Assembly (NCBI RefSeq): GCF_000337575.1
Contig: NZ_AOIM01000041.1
Coordinates: forward strand, 200,441-253,106
DNA: 52,666 bases
Direction of reading: 5' to 3'
Source of the DNA: Natrialba hulunbeirensis JCM 10989
Lineage (GTDB): Archaea > Halobacteriota > Halobacteria > Halobacteriales > Natrialbaceae
Below, one piece after another: positions 8,773 to 17,108 of this stretch (its first letter is position 1; the number at the start of each line of letters is the position of its first letter). The position numbers were made by a program, and so were the translations under genes. Under the pieces are notes generated by a model that saw only the letters and a program-made list of their open reading frames with translations, had not been told where the DNA came from and did no database searches.

Positions 8773-9630
8773 TCACAGAGGAATCTCAGGCACGCACAGA
8801 ATCGACACCAGCCCCACCACCGACATCATAATTGGAGCCCCAATTGCAACGTGACTCACCGACTGGTCGTCCGCGATCAGCGCCACTGGCTGCTCGTCCC
8901 GGTCGACCGTCAACACGACCTCGTCCGGCGGAAGGACCCACTGCCGAGAACTCGTCGAAAACGGACTGATCGGAACCACGGACACAGCATCGACCACGGG
9001 CGAGAGCCGCGGGGACTCGAGTGCACTCGCGTAGCCGTGCGTCCCGAGCGCTGTCGCGACGACGATGCCGTCCGCGCGGACGGAGCCGACCGATTCCCCC
9101 CGACTTCGAACCGAAAATTCGGAGATTGCGGCGGGTTCGGCGGCGGCGAGCGTAAGGTCAAACAGCGCTCGAACGGTCGTCTCGGAGCCGTCGGCCAGTG
9201 TGGCGGTGCACTCGAGTACCGGTCGCTCACAGTGCGTGGCTTCACCTTCTCCTGCCAGGACAGCTGCGAGCGCGTCGGGGAGGCTTTCCGCGGCGACGGT
9301 GCTGAGGCCGGGAATCGAGCCGACCGGCAGAATTGGCGGCTGCCCATCGCTCGTAACGCTCTCGCGTGCGCTCTCCGCGAGGGCCGTCTCACCGACTGCA
9401 ACGACGACCACCGGATCGGCGTCCAGAACGGAGGTGGCCTCGGTGTCGACTACTAGTGTGGCGTCGTGTGTAGAGAGGGTGGACTCGAGTGCACTAACAT
9501 CGAGACCATCGTCAACCAGCTCGCGTGTGTCATCGTCCGCTGATGATATCGAAACCGCGTCGGTGGGATCGACGACGCCGACGACTGGCTCGTCGTGGTC
9601 GGGTTGGGTGCCGTCGTCCCCGTCGCTCAT
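8773..9630 (-). CDS. NAD kinase-like protein with degenerate catalytic motif
   Basis: The protein is 285 aa from the ATG at 9630. The C-terminal half is recognisable as the ATP-NAD kinase fold: RADGIVVATALGTHGYASALESPRLSP and VSVVPISPF correspond to the nucleotide-binding and beta-sandwich region. The expected N-terminal GGDGT motif is replaced by VGETA at about 79-83 (DPVVVVAVGETALAESA), so the catalytic Asp is missing. A hydrophobic C-terminal segment (IGAPIMMSVVGLVSIL) is unusual for the family. It is probably a non-catalytic or regulatory paralogue. The motif alignment was made by eye. Confidence 0.7.
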   Translation of the reverse strand: MSDGDDGTQPDHDEPVVGVVDPTDAVSISSADDDTRELVDDGLDVSALESTLSTHDATLVVDTEATSVLDADPVVVVAVGETALAESARESVTSDGQPPILPVGSIPGLSTVAAESLPDALAAVLAGEGEATHCERPVLECTATLADGSETTVRALFDLTLAAAEPAAISEFSVRSRGESVGSVRADGIVVATALGTHGYASALESPRLSPVVDAVSVVPISPFSTSSRQWVLPPDEVVLTVDRDEQPVALIADDQSVSHVAIGAPIMMSVVGLVSILCVPEIPL

Positions 9631-9732
9631 GCCATCTCGTTCGCGCGGCGGGTGCAAAAGCGTAAGGTCCGAAGGGGCGGCCGGGCGTCCGGCACGATCA
9701 GTCGCTCGCGGCCGCGACGACACGTCCGACGA

Positions 9733-11010
9733 TCACGAGATTGCAAACAGCGTCCCGTCGCGCCCGACGGTGAGCCACAGATCGTCGGCCAACGCGCAGC
9801 CACTCCCGAGTCCCCATTCCATTTCGTCGGTGTTGAGACGCCACTTGACGGAGCCGTCGGTTATATCGAGAGCGGCCGTCATCCCGCCGTCGTGGGCGGT
9901 GTAGACGGTATCCTCGTCGCTCGCCCAGAAGATCGCGCCGAAACTGTCGTCCCAGATCTCGGTGGCCCAGAGACGCTCACCCGTGTCCCGGTCCAGCCCG
10001 ACGAATCCGGGGCCGCGGAAATCGTCGATGACGACGACGGAGCCGACGACGCTGGCCCATCCACCCCCAATTGAACGGTCGTCTGGACGGTACTCCCAAC
10101 GGTTCTCCATCGTTTCCCAGTCGTATGAGACGAGACCGCCGTCGTCGGAGCCATAGTACTCGCCGTCTCGAAGGACGGGATAGTTGACCGGTGTCGATAG
10201 TTCTGCGCCCGGTTCGCCCGAGCGAAGATCTCTGAAGGACGCAGCGTTCGGATACAGGACGCCACTATCGGTGATGAGTGGTAGGCGTGGCTCATTCCCG
10301 CCGCTCGCGCCAGCGCTGTCCCAGCGTACGTCCCCTGACTCGGCGTCGAGGACGTACAGCTGCGGGAGGGGCTCGAAATCCCCATCCGAGTAGTCGTACA
10401 GTTCCGTATCGGAGAGGACGACGATCGCGTCCCCGACTCGCCGAACCGAGGAGAGTCCGCTGCTCAGCTTGTCACTCCGCCAGCGTTCGGTTCCGTCGGC
10501 GAGGTCGTACGCTCGAACGGACGTCCCGACGGCGGCGTAAACGGTATCGTCGACGATCGTCGGACGCCAGATACGGTGCTCCGCCTCGAAAATCGGCTCA
10601 AATTCGCCGGTGTCGGGATCGACAGCGACGAATGTTCGGTGTTCGTTCTCACTGGTATCGCTCGTTTCCGCTCGTTCGATAGTAGTGTACACCGTGCCAT
10701 CGACGATCAGCGGATGGCGGCGAGGGTGGCCACTGGTCTCTTCGCCAGTGCTATCGTTGAGCGTCCACTGGACGCTCGGATCGTCAGAGGGACCATCCGC
10801 GTGGGGATTGTGGAACGTGTTTCCAGTGTCGTGGCCGAGCATTCGCCAGTTGGGGTCGTCGGTGTACGTGGTGTCTCCTCGGAGGTCGAGTTCCGTCCAG
10901 TGAGCGGGTTCGCTTCTCACTTGACAGCCGGCGATACCGAGCAATCCAGTCGTGGCAACCGTCTGCAGAACAAAACGACGGCTCGTGGAGGGGGACCGTT
11001 CGGGGGACAT
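9733..11010 (-). CDS. PQQ-like beta-propeller lipoprotein
   Basis: The protein is 425 aa from the ATG at 11010. The N-terminus has twin arginines (TSRRFVLQTVATTGLLGIAGC), giving a Tat signal and lipobox Cys, so it is expected on the outer membrane face. The rest is a series of about seven beta-propeller blades of the PQQ/pyrrolo-quinoline type, each ending in a D/T-G-x-x-x-W-like turn (DTGEFEP, DGTERWRSD, SGDVRWD, TGERLWA, DGSVKWR). There is no enzyme motif. Possibly a scaffold or binding protein. Confidence 0.82.
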   Translation of the reverse strand: MSPERSPSTSRRFVLQTVATTGLLGIAGCQVRSEPAHWTELDLRGDTTYTDDPNWRMLGHDTGNTFHNPHADGPSDDPSVQWTLNDSTGEETSGHPRRHPLIVDGTVYTTIERAETSDTSENEHRTFVAVDPDTGEFEPIFEAEHRIWRPTIVDDTVYAAVGTSVRAYDLADGTERWRSDKLSSGLSSVRRVGDAIVVLSDTELYDYSDGDFEPLPQLYVLDAESGDVRWDSAGASGGNEPRLPLITDSGVLYPNAASFRDLRSGEPGAELSTPVNYPVLRDGEYYGSDDGGLVSYDWETMENRWEYRPDDRSIGGGWASVVGSVVVIDDFRGPGFVGLDRDTGERLWATEIWDDSFGAIFWASDEDTVYTAHDGGMTAALDITDGSVKWRLNTDEMEWGLGSGCALADDLWLTVGRDGTLFAIS

Positions 11011-11027
11011 CAGGGGAAATGACGGCC

Positions 11028-11040
11028 CATATATAAATAA
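11028..11040 (-). promoter_or_regulatory. TATA box of beta-propeller gene
   Basis: On the minus strand TTATTTATATATG lies about 20-30 nt before the ATG at 11010, so the transcript is probably leaderless. The element also supports 11010 over the upstream frame extension. Confidence 0.6.
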
Positions 11041-11082
11041 AACATTCGGATGTAATAAGTTCAATGGAGACAGAGGTGGTCG

Positions 11083-12354
11083 TTATACTTCTACGCCAAG
11101 TTCGTCTTCGATTACTTCCATGATTGTACCCCAAGTATTTTCGTCTGCATCAGACCAACTATGTACTCCCATGATAAGGTCGAAAGGGGTGGGACTTACT
11201 GAAGAGGTATTGCGAACGTAGTACGGGCCACCAGAGTCTCCCTGTTGAACTGAATCGTGTGGGATATCGGTCTGGAACGCGTTGTCGTTCACCTTTTCGA
11301 TCCCATATCCACGCTCTTCTCCAGTTCTCGCACCCTGGTGATAGGTCATCTCATCGTCCCAAGTTCCGTCGTCTTCGATGTCCTTGATTCGTTCTCGCGA
11401 GAGGGTCCCGATTATGTCACCAGATGTCGTGCCGTGATTCGTGGCGAACTCATATTCGAGAGCGTTTCCTGACGTATTGTGCATCGTGCCTGCGTCAAGA
11501 ACATTTTTCCGTTCGTCGTCGTCAAATACAACTTCATCTTCCAAAAAATGGTAAGGGCTATCATCTTCGAGCCATACCAAGCCCAAACTGGGGTTGATAA
11601 GTTCGCCATCGACACTCATTTCACTGAGGTTGTGACCTGCAGTGAGCATTTTCTTCACGTCGCCGTCATCTACTGGAACGCAGGTTGTTCCTACTCCACC
11701 TTGTCCGTCCGCGTCGGCGAAGAAACATGCTGCTCCAGCAGGAATATTGTCCCAGTCACTTGCATAGTAGTAATCATCAGGGAATTCTTGATCGGACTCC
11801 AACGATACTGGGTTCTGTGGCTCGGATTTAATATTGATCCGTTCAACGGCGACAGGAATACCTTCAACAGCGCTTTCTGCTTCTGTTCCTCGGCCAGCTA
11901 CACCGGTGATGGATCCAGGTGTAGTACCTTCGACTGCTTCAACATCTTTGCGACTGAGAGATCCATCATCGTACACCTCAACATCGATACGTTTCTCGTC
12001 GTTCGAATTGGTCGTTACCCAGACTTTGATATCGTCGAACCGGCCGTCGAGTTGCTGTTCGACTTGCTGTCGCGCGTCGTGGGCACTTTCAATGCGAACC
12101 CATTGTTCTCGAGAAATAGTGTAGTATAACGCCTCTCTGTCAGGAGAAGCACCATTCTTCACTGCCTCGTGATCTGTATGGACATATCCCAGGACACGTG
12201 GCACCTCCTTTTTTGGATCATCCACGAGATCAGCCATCGCTTCTTGACTTAACCCGCTGATCGCCGCAGTGGAGACACCGAGCCCAGCAAGCGCATTCAC
12301 GAATCGTCGACGACCCATCTTCGACAGTCTCTGTGTTGTATGCCTTCGTGGCAT
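11083..12354 (-). CDS. Tat-exported chymotrypsin-fold serine protease
   Basis: The protein is 423 aa. The N-terminus has a twin-arginine signal (MGRRRFVNALAGLGVSTAAISG, from about residue 13). After a pro-region of about 180 residues the protease domain shows the catalytic His in LTAGHN, a likely catalytic Asp in NVLDAGTMH, and the Ser in QQGDSGGPYYV. Two nearby Cys (AACFFADADGQGGVGTTC) could form a disulfide. The codons are much richer in A and T than those of all neighbours, as is the 280-nt upstream region, suggesting recent acquisition. The pro-region (DGSLSRKDVEAVEG... DIKVWVTT) may be an inhibitory propeptide. Substrate unknown. Confidence 0.85.
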   Translation of the reverse strand: MPRRHTTQRLSKMGRRRFVNALAGLGVSTAAISGLSQEAMADLVDDPKKEVPRVLGYVHTDHEAVKNGASPDREALYYTISREQWVRIESAHDARQQVEQQLDGRFDDIKVWVTTNSNDEKRIDVEVYDDGSLSRKDVEAVEGTTPGSITGVAGRGTEAESAVEGIPVAVERINIKSEPQNPVSLESDQEFPDDYYYASDWDNIPAGAACFFADADGQGGVGTTCVPVDDGDVKKMLTAGHNLSEMSVDGELINPSLGLVWLEDDSPYHFLEDEVVFDDDERKNVLDAGTMHNTSGNALEYEFATNHGTTSGDIIGTLSRERIKDIEDDGTWDDEMTYHQGARTGEERGYGIEKVNDNAFQTDIPHDSVQQGDSGGPYYVRNTSSVSPTPFDLIMGVHSWSDADENTWGTIMEVIEDELGVEV

Positions 12355-12373
12355 ATTACCTACTATATCGAGT

Positions 12374-12384
12374 CAATAAATAAG
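12374..12384 (-). promoter_or_regulatory. TATA box of serine protease gene
   Basis: On the minus strand CTTATTTATTG lies about 20-30 nt before the ATG at 12354. It supports use of this first ATG rather than the internal one at 12318. Confidence 0.55.
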
Positions 12385-12634
12385 AGTTTTCTAGAACATA
12401 TTATAAATTATGTATAATATATCCAAAACTAGAATAATTTGGAGGATTAGTAGCCCCAATATAAAACTAGTAATTATGAATTCCGATATGGATTAGTACA
12501 CATATTTTTATTTGCGTATATATCTCCATTAAGAGTGATTAATCGCTAATATATTAGCAGTGCGTTCGTAGTCGCGGCACTAAGTTTGGATATTGTGAAA
12601 ACTATCGGAAGGGACACAACACTAACTACGCCAA
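12385..12634. other. AT-rich intergenic region with palindromes
   Basis: This stretch is far richer in A/T than the genome average. It contains a perfect 8-bp hairpin, ATATTATA at 12398-12405 and TATAATAT at 12413-12420. It also contains a perfect 14-base palindrome, GCTAATATATTAGC at 12545-12558. Either could be a regulator-binding site upstream of the protease gene. No gene is visible. Confidence 0.5.
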
Positions 12635-13945
12635 CTAATTCTTGTACAACCAATCACCAGTAATCTTCATTCCCTCGGCGAGATCCTGGGCCTCGAGATC
12701 GGCGGCGATTTCCTCTGGCTCGCGGTGCTCGATCGTCTGCTCCTCGCGTGCGAGGTCGACGGTCAGATCCGTGAGGAGGATGGCCTGCTCGCGCAGCGTG
12801 CGCTTCTCTATTTTCTCCAGCGTGTCGGCGAAGGTGTGCCCCCAGCCGCGACCGACCTCGTCCGAGGTCGACATCACGTGGTAGCCTGGCACCCCCCACT
12901 GAACGAACGGCCAGTGGTCGCTGTGCGGGCCGAGCTGTGGCACCGTCTCGATCGGGTGCCCGTGGCGCTCTGCGACCTCCTCTGCGGCGGCCTCGAGTTC
13001 GGGGAAGCCGTGGGTCGTCAGCGAGAGCGTGCGCCCGCGGACGACGCCGTCGTTGTTGACAATCGCCTTGATCGAATCGTGATCCGCCTGCTCGGCGTGG
13101 TAGCCGGAGCCGACCAGGCCGACCTCCTCCGCACCGTAGGCGACGAACTCGACGCGCGTCTCGAGTTCGTCCTCACGCGCAGCGAGTGCGTTCGCGAGTT
13201 CGACGACCATCGCGGTGCCGGCGCCGTTGTCGAGGGCTCCCTCTGCGATGTCGTGGGCGTCGACGTGGCTCGTCACGAGCACGCGTTCGTCCGTCTCGGG
13301 GCCGAGTTCGGCGTGGACGTTCTGGCTCGTCGCCTCGGAGATGTCCGCCTCGACGGAGACGGAGATTTCCTCGCCGTCGTACCGCCGGCCCAGTCGCGCG
13401 CCAACCTCACTCGAGACGCCGACCGCCGGAATATCGCCGATCGGGTCGTCCTCGGTGCCGACACTGCCCGTCGGTGGGAGACAGCCCTCGACGTGATTGC
13501 GGTAGACGAAGCCGACGGCACCCTGATCGACCGCGTGGTAGTACTTCTCCCGGCGGTGGATGTAGCGCTCGTAGTACTCTGGAATGTCGCTACGGACCAT
13601 CGCGATTTTACCCTCGAGGGCTGCTTCTTCGAAGTCCTCCGGCAGCCCGTAGCCGAGGTCGACGAGTTCCGCCGTCGCCTCGTCGCTCGGGCTTCGCGGG
13701 AGCGCGATGCACTCGAGTTCCTCGTTGGCAGTGACGACCGCACTGTCGCCGCGCGCCCAGCCCTGAATGTCGTACGACTCGAGGCGGGCGTTTCGTGCGC
13801 CGGCCTCGGCGAGGGCGTCGCGGGTCAGTTCCGCGGCCTCGCGTTCGCCGTCGCTGCCGGCCATTCGGTTGCCGATGTCGACCAGATGTTCGAGATGCGT
13901 CCAGCCAACGTCGCTGGTGAACACATCACTGATCCAGGTAGTCAT
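12635..13945 (-). CDS. M28-family metallo-aminopeptidase
   Basis: The protein is 436 aa from the ATG at 13945. The N-terminal half carries an inserted PA-like domain (DIPAVGVSSEVGARLGRRYDG). The catalytic half has the co-catalytic zinc ligands typical of M28: His and Asp in TSHVDAHDIAEGALDNGAG, the Glu pair in AYGAEEVGLVGS, an Asp in VNNDGVVRG and a His in GRGWGHTFADT. There is no signal peptide, so it is probably a cytoplasmic aminopeptidase that trims peptides. It is not obviously linked to the neighbouring protease, given its ordinary high-GC codon use. Confidence 0.9.
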   Translation of the reverse strand: MTTWISDVFTSDVGWTHLEHLVDIGNRMAGSDGEREAAELTRDALAEAGARNARLESYDIQGWARGDSAVVTANEELECIALPRSPSDEATAELVDLGYGLPEDFEEAALEGKIAMVRSDIPEYYERYIHRREKYYHAVDQGAVGFVYRNHVEGCLPPTGSVGTEDDPIGDIPAVGVSSEVGARLGRRYDGEEISVSVEADISEATSQNVHAELGPETDERVLVTSHVDAHDIAEGALDNGAGTAMVVELANALAAREDELETRVEFVAYGAEEVGLVGSGYHAEQADHDSIKAIVNNDGVVRGRTLSLTTHGFPELEAAAEEVAERHGHPIETVPQLGPHSDHWPFVQWGVPGYHVMSTSDEVGRGWGHTFADTLEKIEKRTLREQAILLTDLTVDLAREEQTIEHREPEEIAADLEAQDLAEGMKITGDWLYKN

Positions 13946-14102
13946 GGATATGGGACAGGGGTCACACTGGGGGCGTGTAACTGTACCGTTCGGCGACGAC
14001 TGTGCCGGAACTTGGCGCTCTACTGTCGGCTATCTAACCCGAAAACCGGACGTTCAGTGCGAACTGAGAATCTTTTTTACCCCGCTCGCACTCGGGGCGT
14101 GT

Positions 14103-15167
14103 ATGCGGGAGACGCTTGCCGAGTGGCGGCCGGCCGTAGACGAGGCGATTGCCGACCTCGTGCCGCGGGAGATCGACACCGACTACCTCGAGTCGTTCTT
14201 CGGCGAGCCAACGTACGAGTACGATCCAGACGGCATCCAGCGGGCGCTGTCGGATCCGCTCTGGGACTTGCTCGACCGAGGTGGGAAACGATGGCGTGCG
14301 GTGCTCTTTCTGGTCTTTATCGAGGGCTTCGGTGAGGACCCGACCGAGTACATGCCCTACGCCTGTATTCCCGAAATTTTGCACAACGGGACCATCATCG
14401 TCGACGACGTCGAGGATCAGGCGGCAAAGCGCCGCGGGGAACCCGCCCTGCACCATATCTACGGGCGCGACGTCGCGCTGAACGCCGGCAACGCCCTCTA
14501 CTTCCTGCCGCTGAAGATTCTGCGGGAGAACCCCGGCGACCTGCCGGCCGAACAGCGACTGGCGGCCTACGAGATGCTGATGGACGAACTCAACCGGACC
14601 CACCTCGGGCAGGGGATGGACATCTGCTGGCACAACGAGCGCGAGGTCCGCATCACGCCGGCGCAGTACCTCGAGATGTGTGCCTGCAAGACCGGCTGTC
14701 TCGGCCGTATCGTCGCGCGACTCGCGGCGATCATCACCGACCAGCCCGCCCACGTCGAGGAGGCCGTCGCGACCTACGCCGAACTAACCGCGGTTGCGTT
14801 CCAGATCGGCGACGATATTCTGGACGTCGAGAACTCCCTCGGTCGCGCCGGCGAATTCGGCAAGGAGTTCGGCAACGACGTTCGTGAGGGGAAAAAGACC
14901 CTGCTCGTCATCCACGCAATCGAGGAGAGCGAGCCGGCACAGGCCACGCGACTCCAGGAAATCCTGGAAGCCGAGACGAACACCGACGAGGAAGTCCTCG
15001 AGGCGCTCTCGATTCTCGAGGATGCAGGGAGCATCGAGTACGCCCGCGAACAGGCCCTCGACCTTGCCGCCGAAGCCCGTGCAGAAATTGCTGGACTCGA
15101 GTTGGACGCGGAGACGACCGACCGGCTCAACACGTTTACGGAGTTCGTGGTGGATCGAGAGGAGTGA
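14103..15167 (+). CDS. idsA: Isoprenyl (polyprenyl) diphosphate synthase
   Basis: The enzyme condenses isopentenyl diphosphate with allylic diphosphates to build the isoprenoid chains of archaeal lipids, quinones or carotenoids. It is 354 aa from the ATG at 14103. The first Asp-rich motif is DDVED at 101-105 (IIVDDVEDQAAKRRGEP) and the second DDILD at 237-241 (FQIGDDILDVENS). The substrate site GGKRWR is near residue 60. Chain length cannot be set with confidence. Paralogues usually exist in haloarchaea, so the symbol is generic. Confidence 0.92.
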   Translation: MRETLAEWRPAVDEAIADLVPREIDTDYLESFFGEPTYEYDPDGIQRALSDPLWDLLDRGGKRWRAVLFLVFIEGFGEDPTEYMPYACIPEILHNGTIIVDDVEDQAAKRRGEPALHHIYGRDVALNAGNALYFLPLKILRENPGDLPAEQRLAAYEMLMDELNRTHLGQGMDICWHNEREVRITPAQYLEMCACKTGCLGRIVARLAAIITDQPAHVEEAVATYAELTAVAFQIGDDILDVENSLGRAGEFGKEFGNDVREGKKTLLVIHAIEESEPAQATRLQEILEAETNTDEEVLEALSILEDAGSIEYAREQALDLAAEARAEIAGLELDAETTDRLNTFTEFVVDREE

Positions 15168-15180
15168 TCGGTTGGGGGCC

Positions 15181-16164
15181 TTACTCCCCGTCCTTGGGGT
15201 CGGATTCGGTTTCTGTTTCCGTTTCCGTTTTTGCTTCCGCTTCTGTTTCTGTCTGTAACTCTGTTTCCGCCTCGACGTAGATCCGATCCGCAGTCGGCAC
15301 ACCGTCCTGAATTCTGGCCTCGATTACGTCGACGGTCTGCTCGATCGTGGCCGTCTCCAGGTCGGGATCGAACCGAACGTCACAGGCGACGAGCACCGAG
15401 TCGGGGCCGAGATGCATCGTTCTGAGATCGAGCAGTTCGGCGACGCCGTCGGCGGACTCGATGGCGTCGACGATCGCTCTGTGTTCCGTCCGGGTGACAC
15501 CCTCGCCGACGATGAGACTGCGATTTTCCCAGGCGAGTGCGAGTGCGAGCGCCATCAACAGCAGGCCGATGACGATGCTCGCCGTCGCGTCGTAGACCGG
15601 ATCACCAGTCTGTGACGTGAGGTAGACGCCCAGAATCGCCACGACGACGCCGATGACGGCGACGATATTCTCGGTGGCCGCGGTGAGCAACGGTGCGTCC
15701 TTCGAGTGGCGAAAGGTTGCAGTCAACGAGGTGAATCCCGCGGCTTCCCGCTCGGTCTGCAGGCCGTGATAGGAGGTGTAGAACGCGTAGGATTCGAAGA
15801 CGAGTGCGACGCCGAGAACGACGTAGTTGATCGTGACGTTGGTCCCACCGGCCGGCCCGTCGAGTGCAGCATACCCTTCCCGAACCGAGGCGAACCCAGC
15901 AATGCCGAACAGCAGAACGGTGACGACGAACGCGAAGAAGTACTGCTCCTTGCCGCGCCCGAACGGATGTTTCCGACTCTCGCCGGCCTCGCTGAGTCGA
16001 AAGCCGAGCAACAGCAACACCTGATTTGCAGCGTCGCTGACGGAGTAGTAGGTCTGGCTCAGCATACTGACGTTCCCGGTCGTCAGGTACGCGACGAACT
16101 TCGCGACCGCGATTGCCAGGCTCGCGCCGAACGAGACGAGCACGACGACCCGCGTCGAAACCAT
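15181..16164 (-). CDS. Cation diffusion facilitator (CDF) family transporter
   Basis: The protein is 327 aa. It has about six transmembrane helices followed by a cytosolic CDF domain (DLRTMHLGPDSVLVACDVRFD). In helix II the metal-site pattern is SVSDAANQVLLLLGF, where an Asn replaces the usual second Asp. In helix V it is TAATENIVAVIG, lacking the usual D. This places it in the divergent subgroup related to SLC30A9-type proteins, so the transported ion is uncertain. The C-terminal 30 residues are an (E/D)-T repeat encoded by an imperfect hexamer array. It ends 13 nt from the convergent synthase gene. Confidence 0.85.
   Translation of the reverse strand: MVSTRVVVLVSFGASLAIAVAKFVAYLTTGNVSMLSQTYYSVSDAANQVLLLLGFRLSEAGESRKHPFGRGKEQYFFAFVVTVLLFGIAGFASVREGYAALDGPAGGTNVTINYVVLGVALVFESYAFYTSYHGLQTEREAAGFTSLTATFRHSKDAPLLTAATENIVAVIGVVVAILGVYLTSQTGDPVYDATASIVIGLLLMALALALAWENRSLIVGEGVTRTEHRAIVDAIESADGVAELLDLRTMHLGPDSVLVACDVRFDPDLETATIEQTVDVIEARIQDGVPTADRIYVEAETELQTETEAEAKTETETETESDPKDGE
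15208..15270. repeat. Imperfect TTTCYG hexamer array coding an ETET tail
   Basis: Repeats of tttctg/tttccg/ttttgc with few interruptions, all inside the 3' end of the CDF transporter gene. On the minus strand they encode alternating Glu and Thr. Slippage-prone, so tail length may vary among strains. Confidence 0.7.
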
Positions 16165-16265
16165 CTACCCGAAACTCACACACCGGATGCCGTATAGGTT
16201 TGGCGCGGTTGCAACCGGGCGTATTCCGTACTCCGCTACTATTCCCCAGACGACAATCCTTACGC

Positions 16266-17072
16266 TTACTCCCCAGACTGCAACCGCTTCGTCGTCTGCA
16301 CCAGCGGATGGCGCGCGTAATCGACCACGTCGATATCCTGGAGCGACTCGAGTCCCTCCTTCGCAGCGGTCTCTGCCATCCCGAGGGCTATCTCGTCTTC
16401 GACGACGATTACGTAGGCGTCCATCGCGTCGATTCCCAGGCGGTGGGCCGCGAGCACGCGGTGGTGGCCGTCTGCCAGTAACAGCGTGCCGTCGTTGTCG
16501 ATGACGACCAGCGGCTCTGCCAGCCCGCGCTCGAGTTCGTACTTGCGTCCCTCGAGTTCGTCCGCGTAGACGCGCCCCTGCGTCGGTGTCAGTTGTTCGA
16601 TCGCGACGGTGCGTCGTTCTTGCTCCAGATTCACGCTGTGGATCTGCTCGAGCGTGCGGACCAGTTTGCCGACCTTCTCGGGCGTTGCACGTTCGATCTG
16701 GCTGCGGATCACGTCGGCGTTCGAGATGATGCCGACGAGGTTGCCCGCGTCGTCGACGACGGGGAGTTTCTGAATCCCAGAGCGGAGGATGACGCGGGCA
16801 GCGTCGTTTACCTTCATATCGGGGTGTGCAACCAGTAGATCGGTCGTCATCACTTTGAATATGGGGTCGTCGTCGCCGGCCAGCAACAGATCACGAGCGC
16901 TGATGAACCCCTCGACACGGCGGCGTTCACAGACTGGGAAACCGCTGTGTTCTTCACTCTCGGCGATGCGCTCGGCAACCGCGCCGACGGTCGAATCCGG
17001 CGAGACGGTCACCACGTCGCGAGTCATGTACTCTTTGACCTGGGGTTTGGTCCGTTCCGACGCGAGGTCCAT
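16266..17072 (-). CDS. CBS-domain pair fused to ParB-like nucleotide-binding domain
   Basis: The protein is 268 aa. Two CBS domains fill residues 1-135 (VKEYMTRDVVTVSPDSTVGAV and VMTTDLLVAHPDMKVNDAA), each ending with the G-x-I-S-x-x-D signature. The C-terminal part contains VAIEQLTPTQGRVYADELEGRK and GTLLLADGHHRVLAAHRLG, the ParB/sulfiredoxin-like GxHR motif. Family knowledge suggests CBS domains sense adenine nucleotides and this ParB-like fold binds or hydrolyses a nucleotide (as in free serine kinases). Here the combination suggests a regulated enzyme or DNA-binding factor; the role is inferred. Confidence 0.85.
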   Translation of the reverse strand: MDLASERTKPQVKEYMTRDVVTVSPDSTVGAVAERIAESEEHSGFPVCERRRVEGFISARDLLLAGDDDPIFKVMTTDLLVAHPDMKVNDAARVILRSGIQKLPVVDDAGNLVGIISNADVIRSQIERATPEKVGKLVRTLEQIHSVNLEQERRTVAIEQLTPTQGRVYADELEGRKYELERGLAEPLVVIDNDGTLLLADGHHRVLAAHRLGIDAMDAYVIVVEDEIALGMAETAAKEGLESLQDIDVVDYARHPLVQTTKRLQSGE

Positions 17073-17108
17073 ACGCAGAGCGTACCGCGCCCGTCCGCAA
17101 AAGTACTG

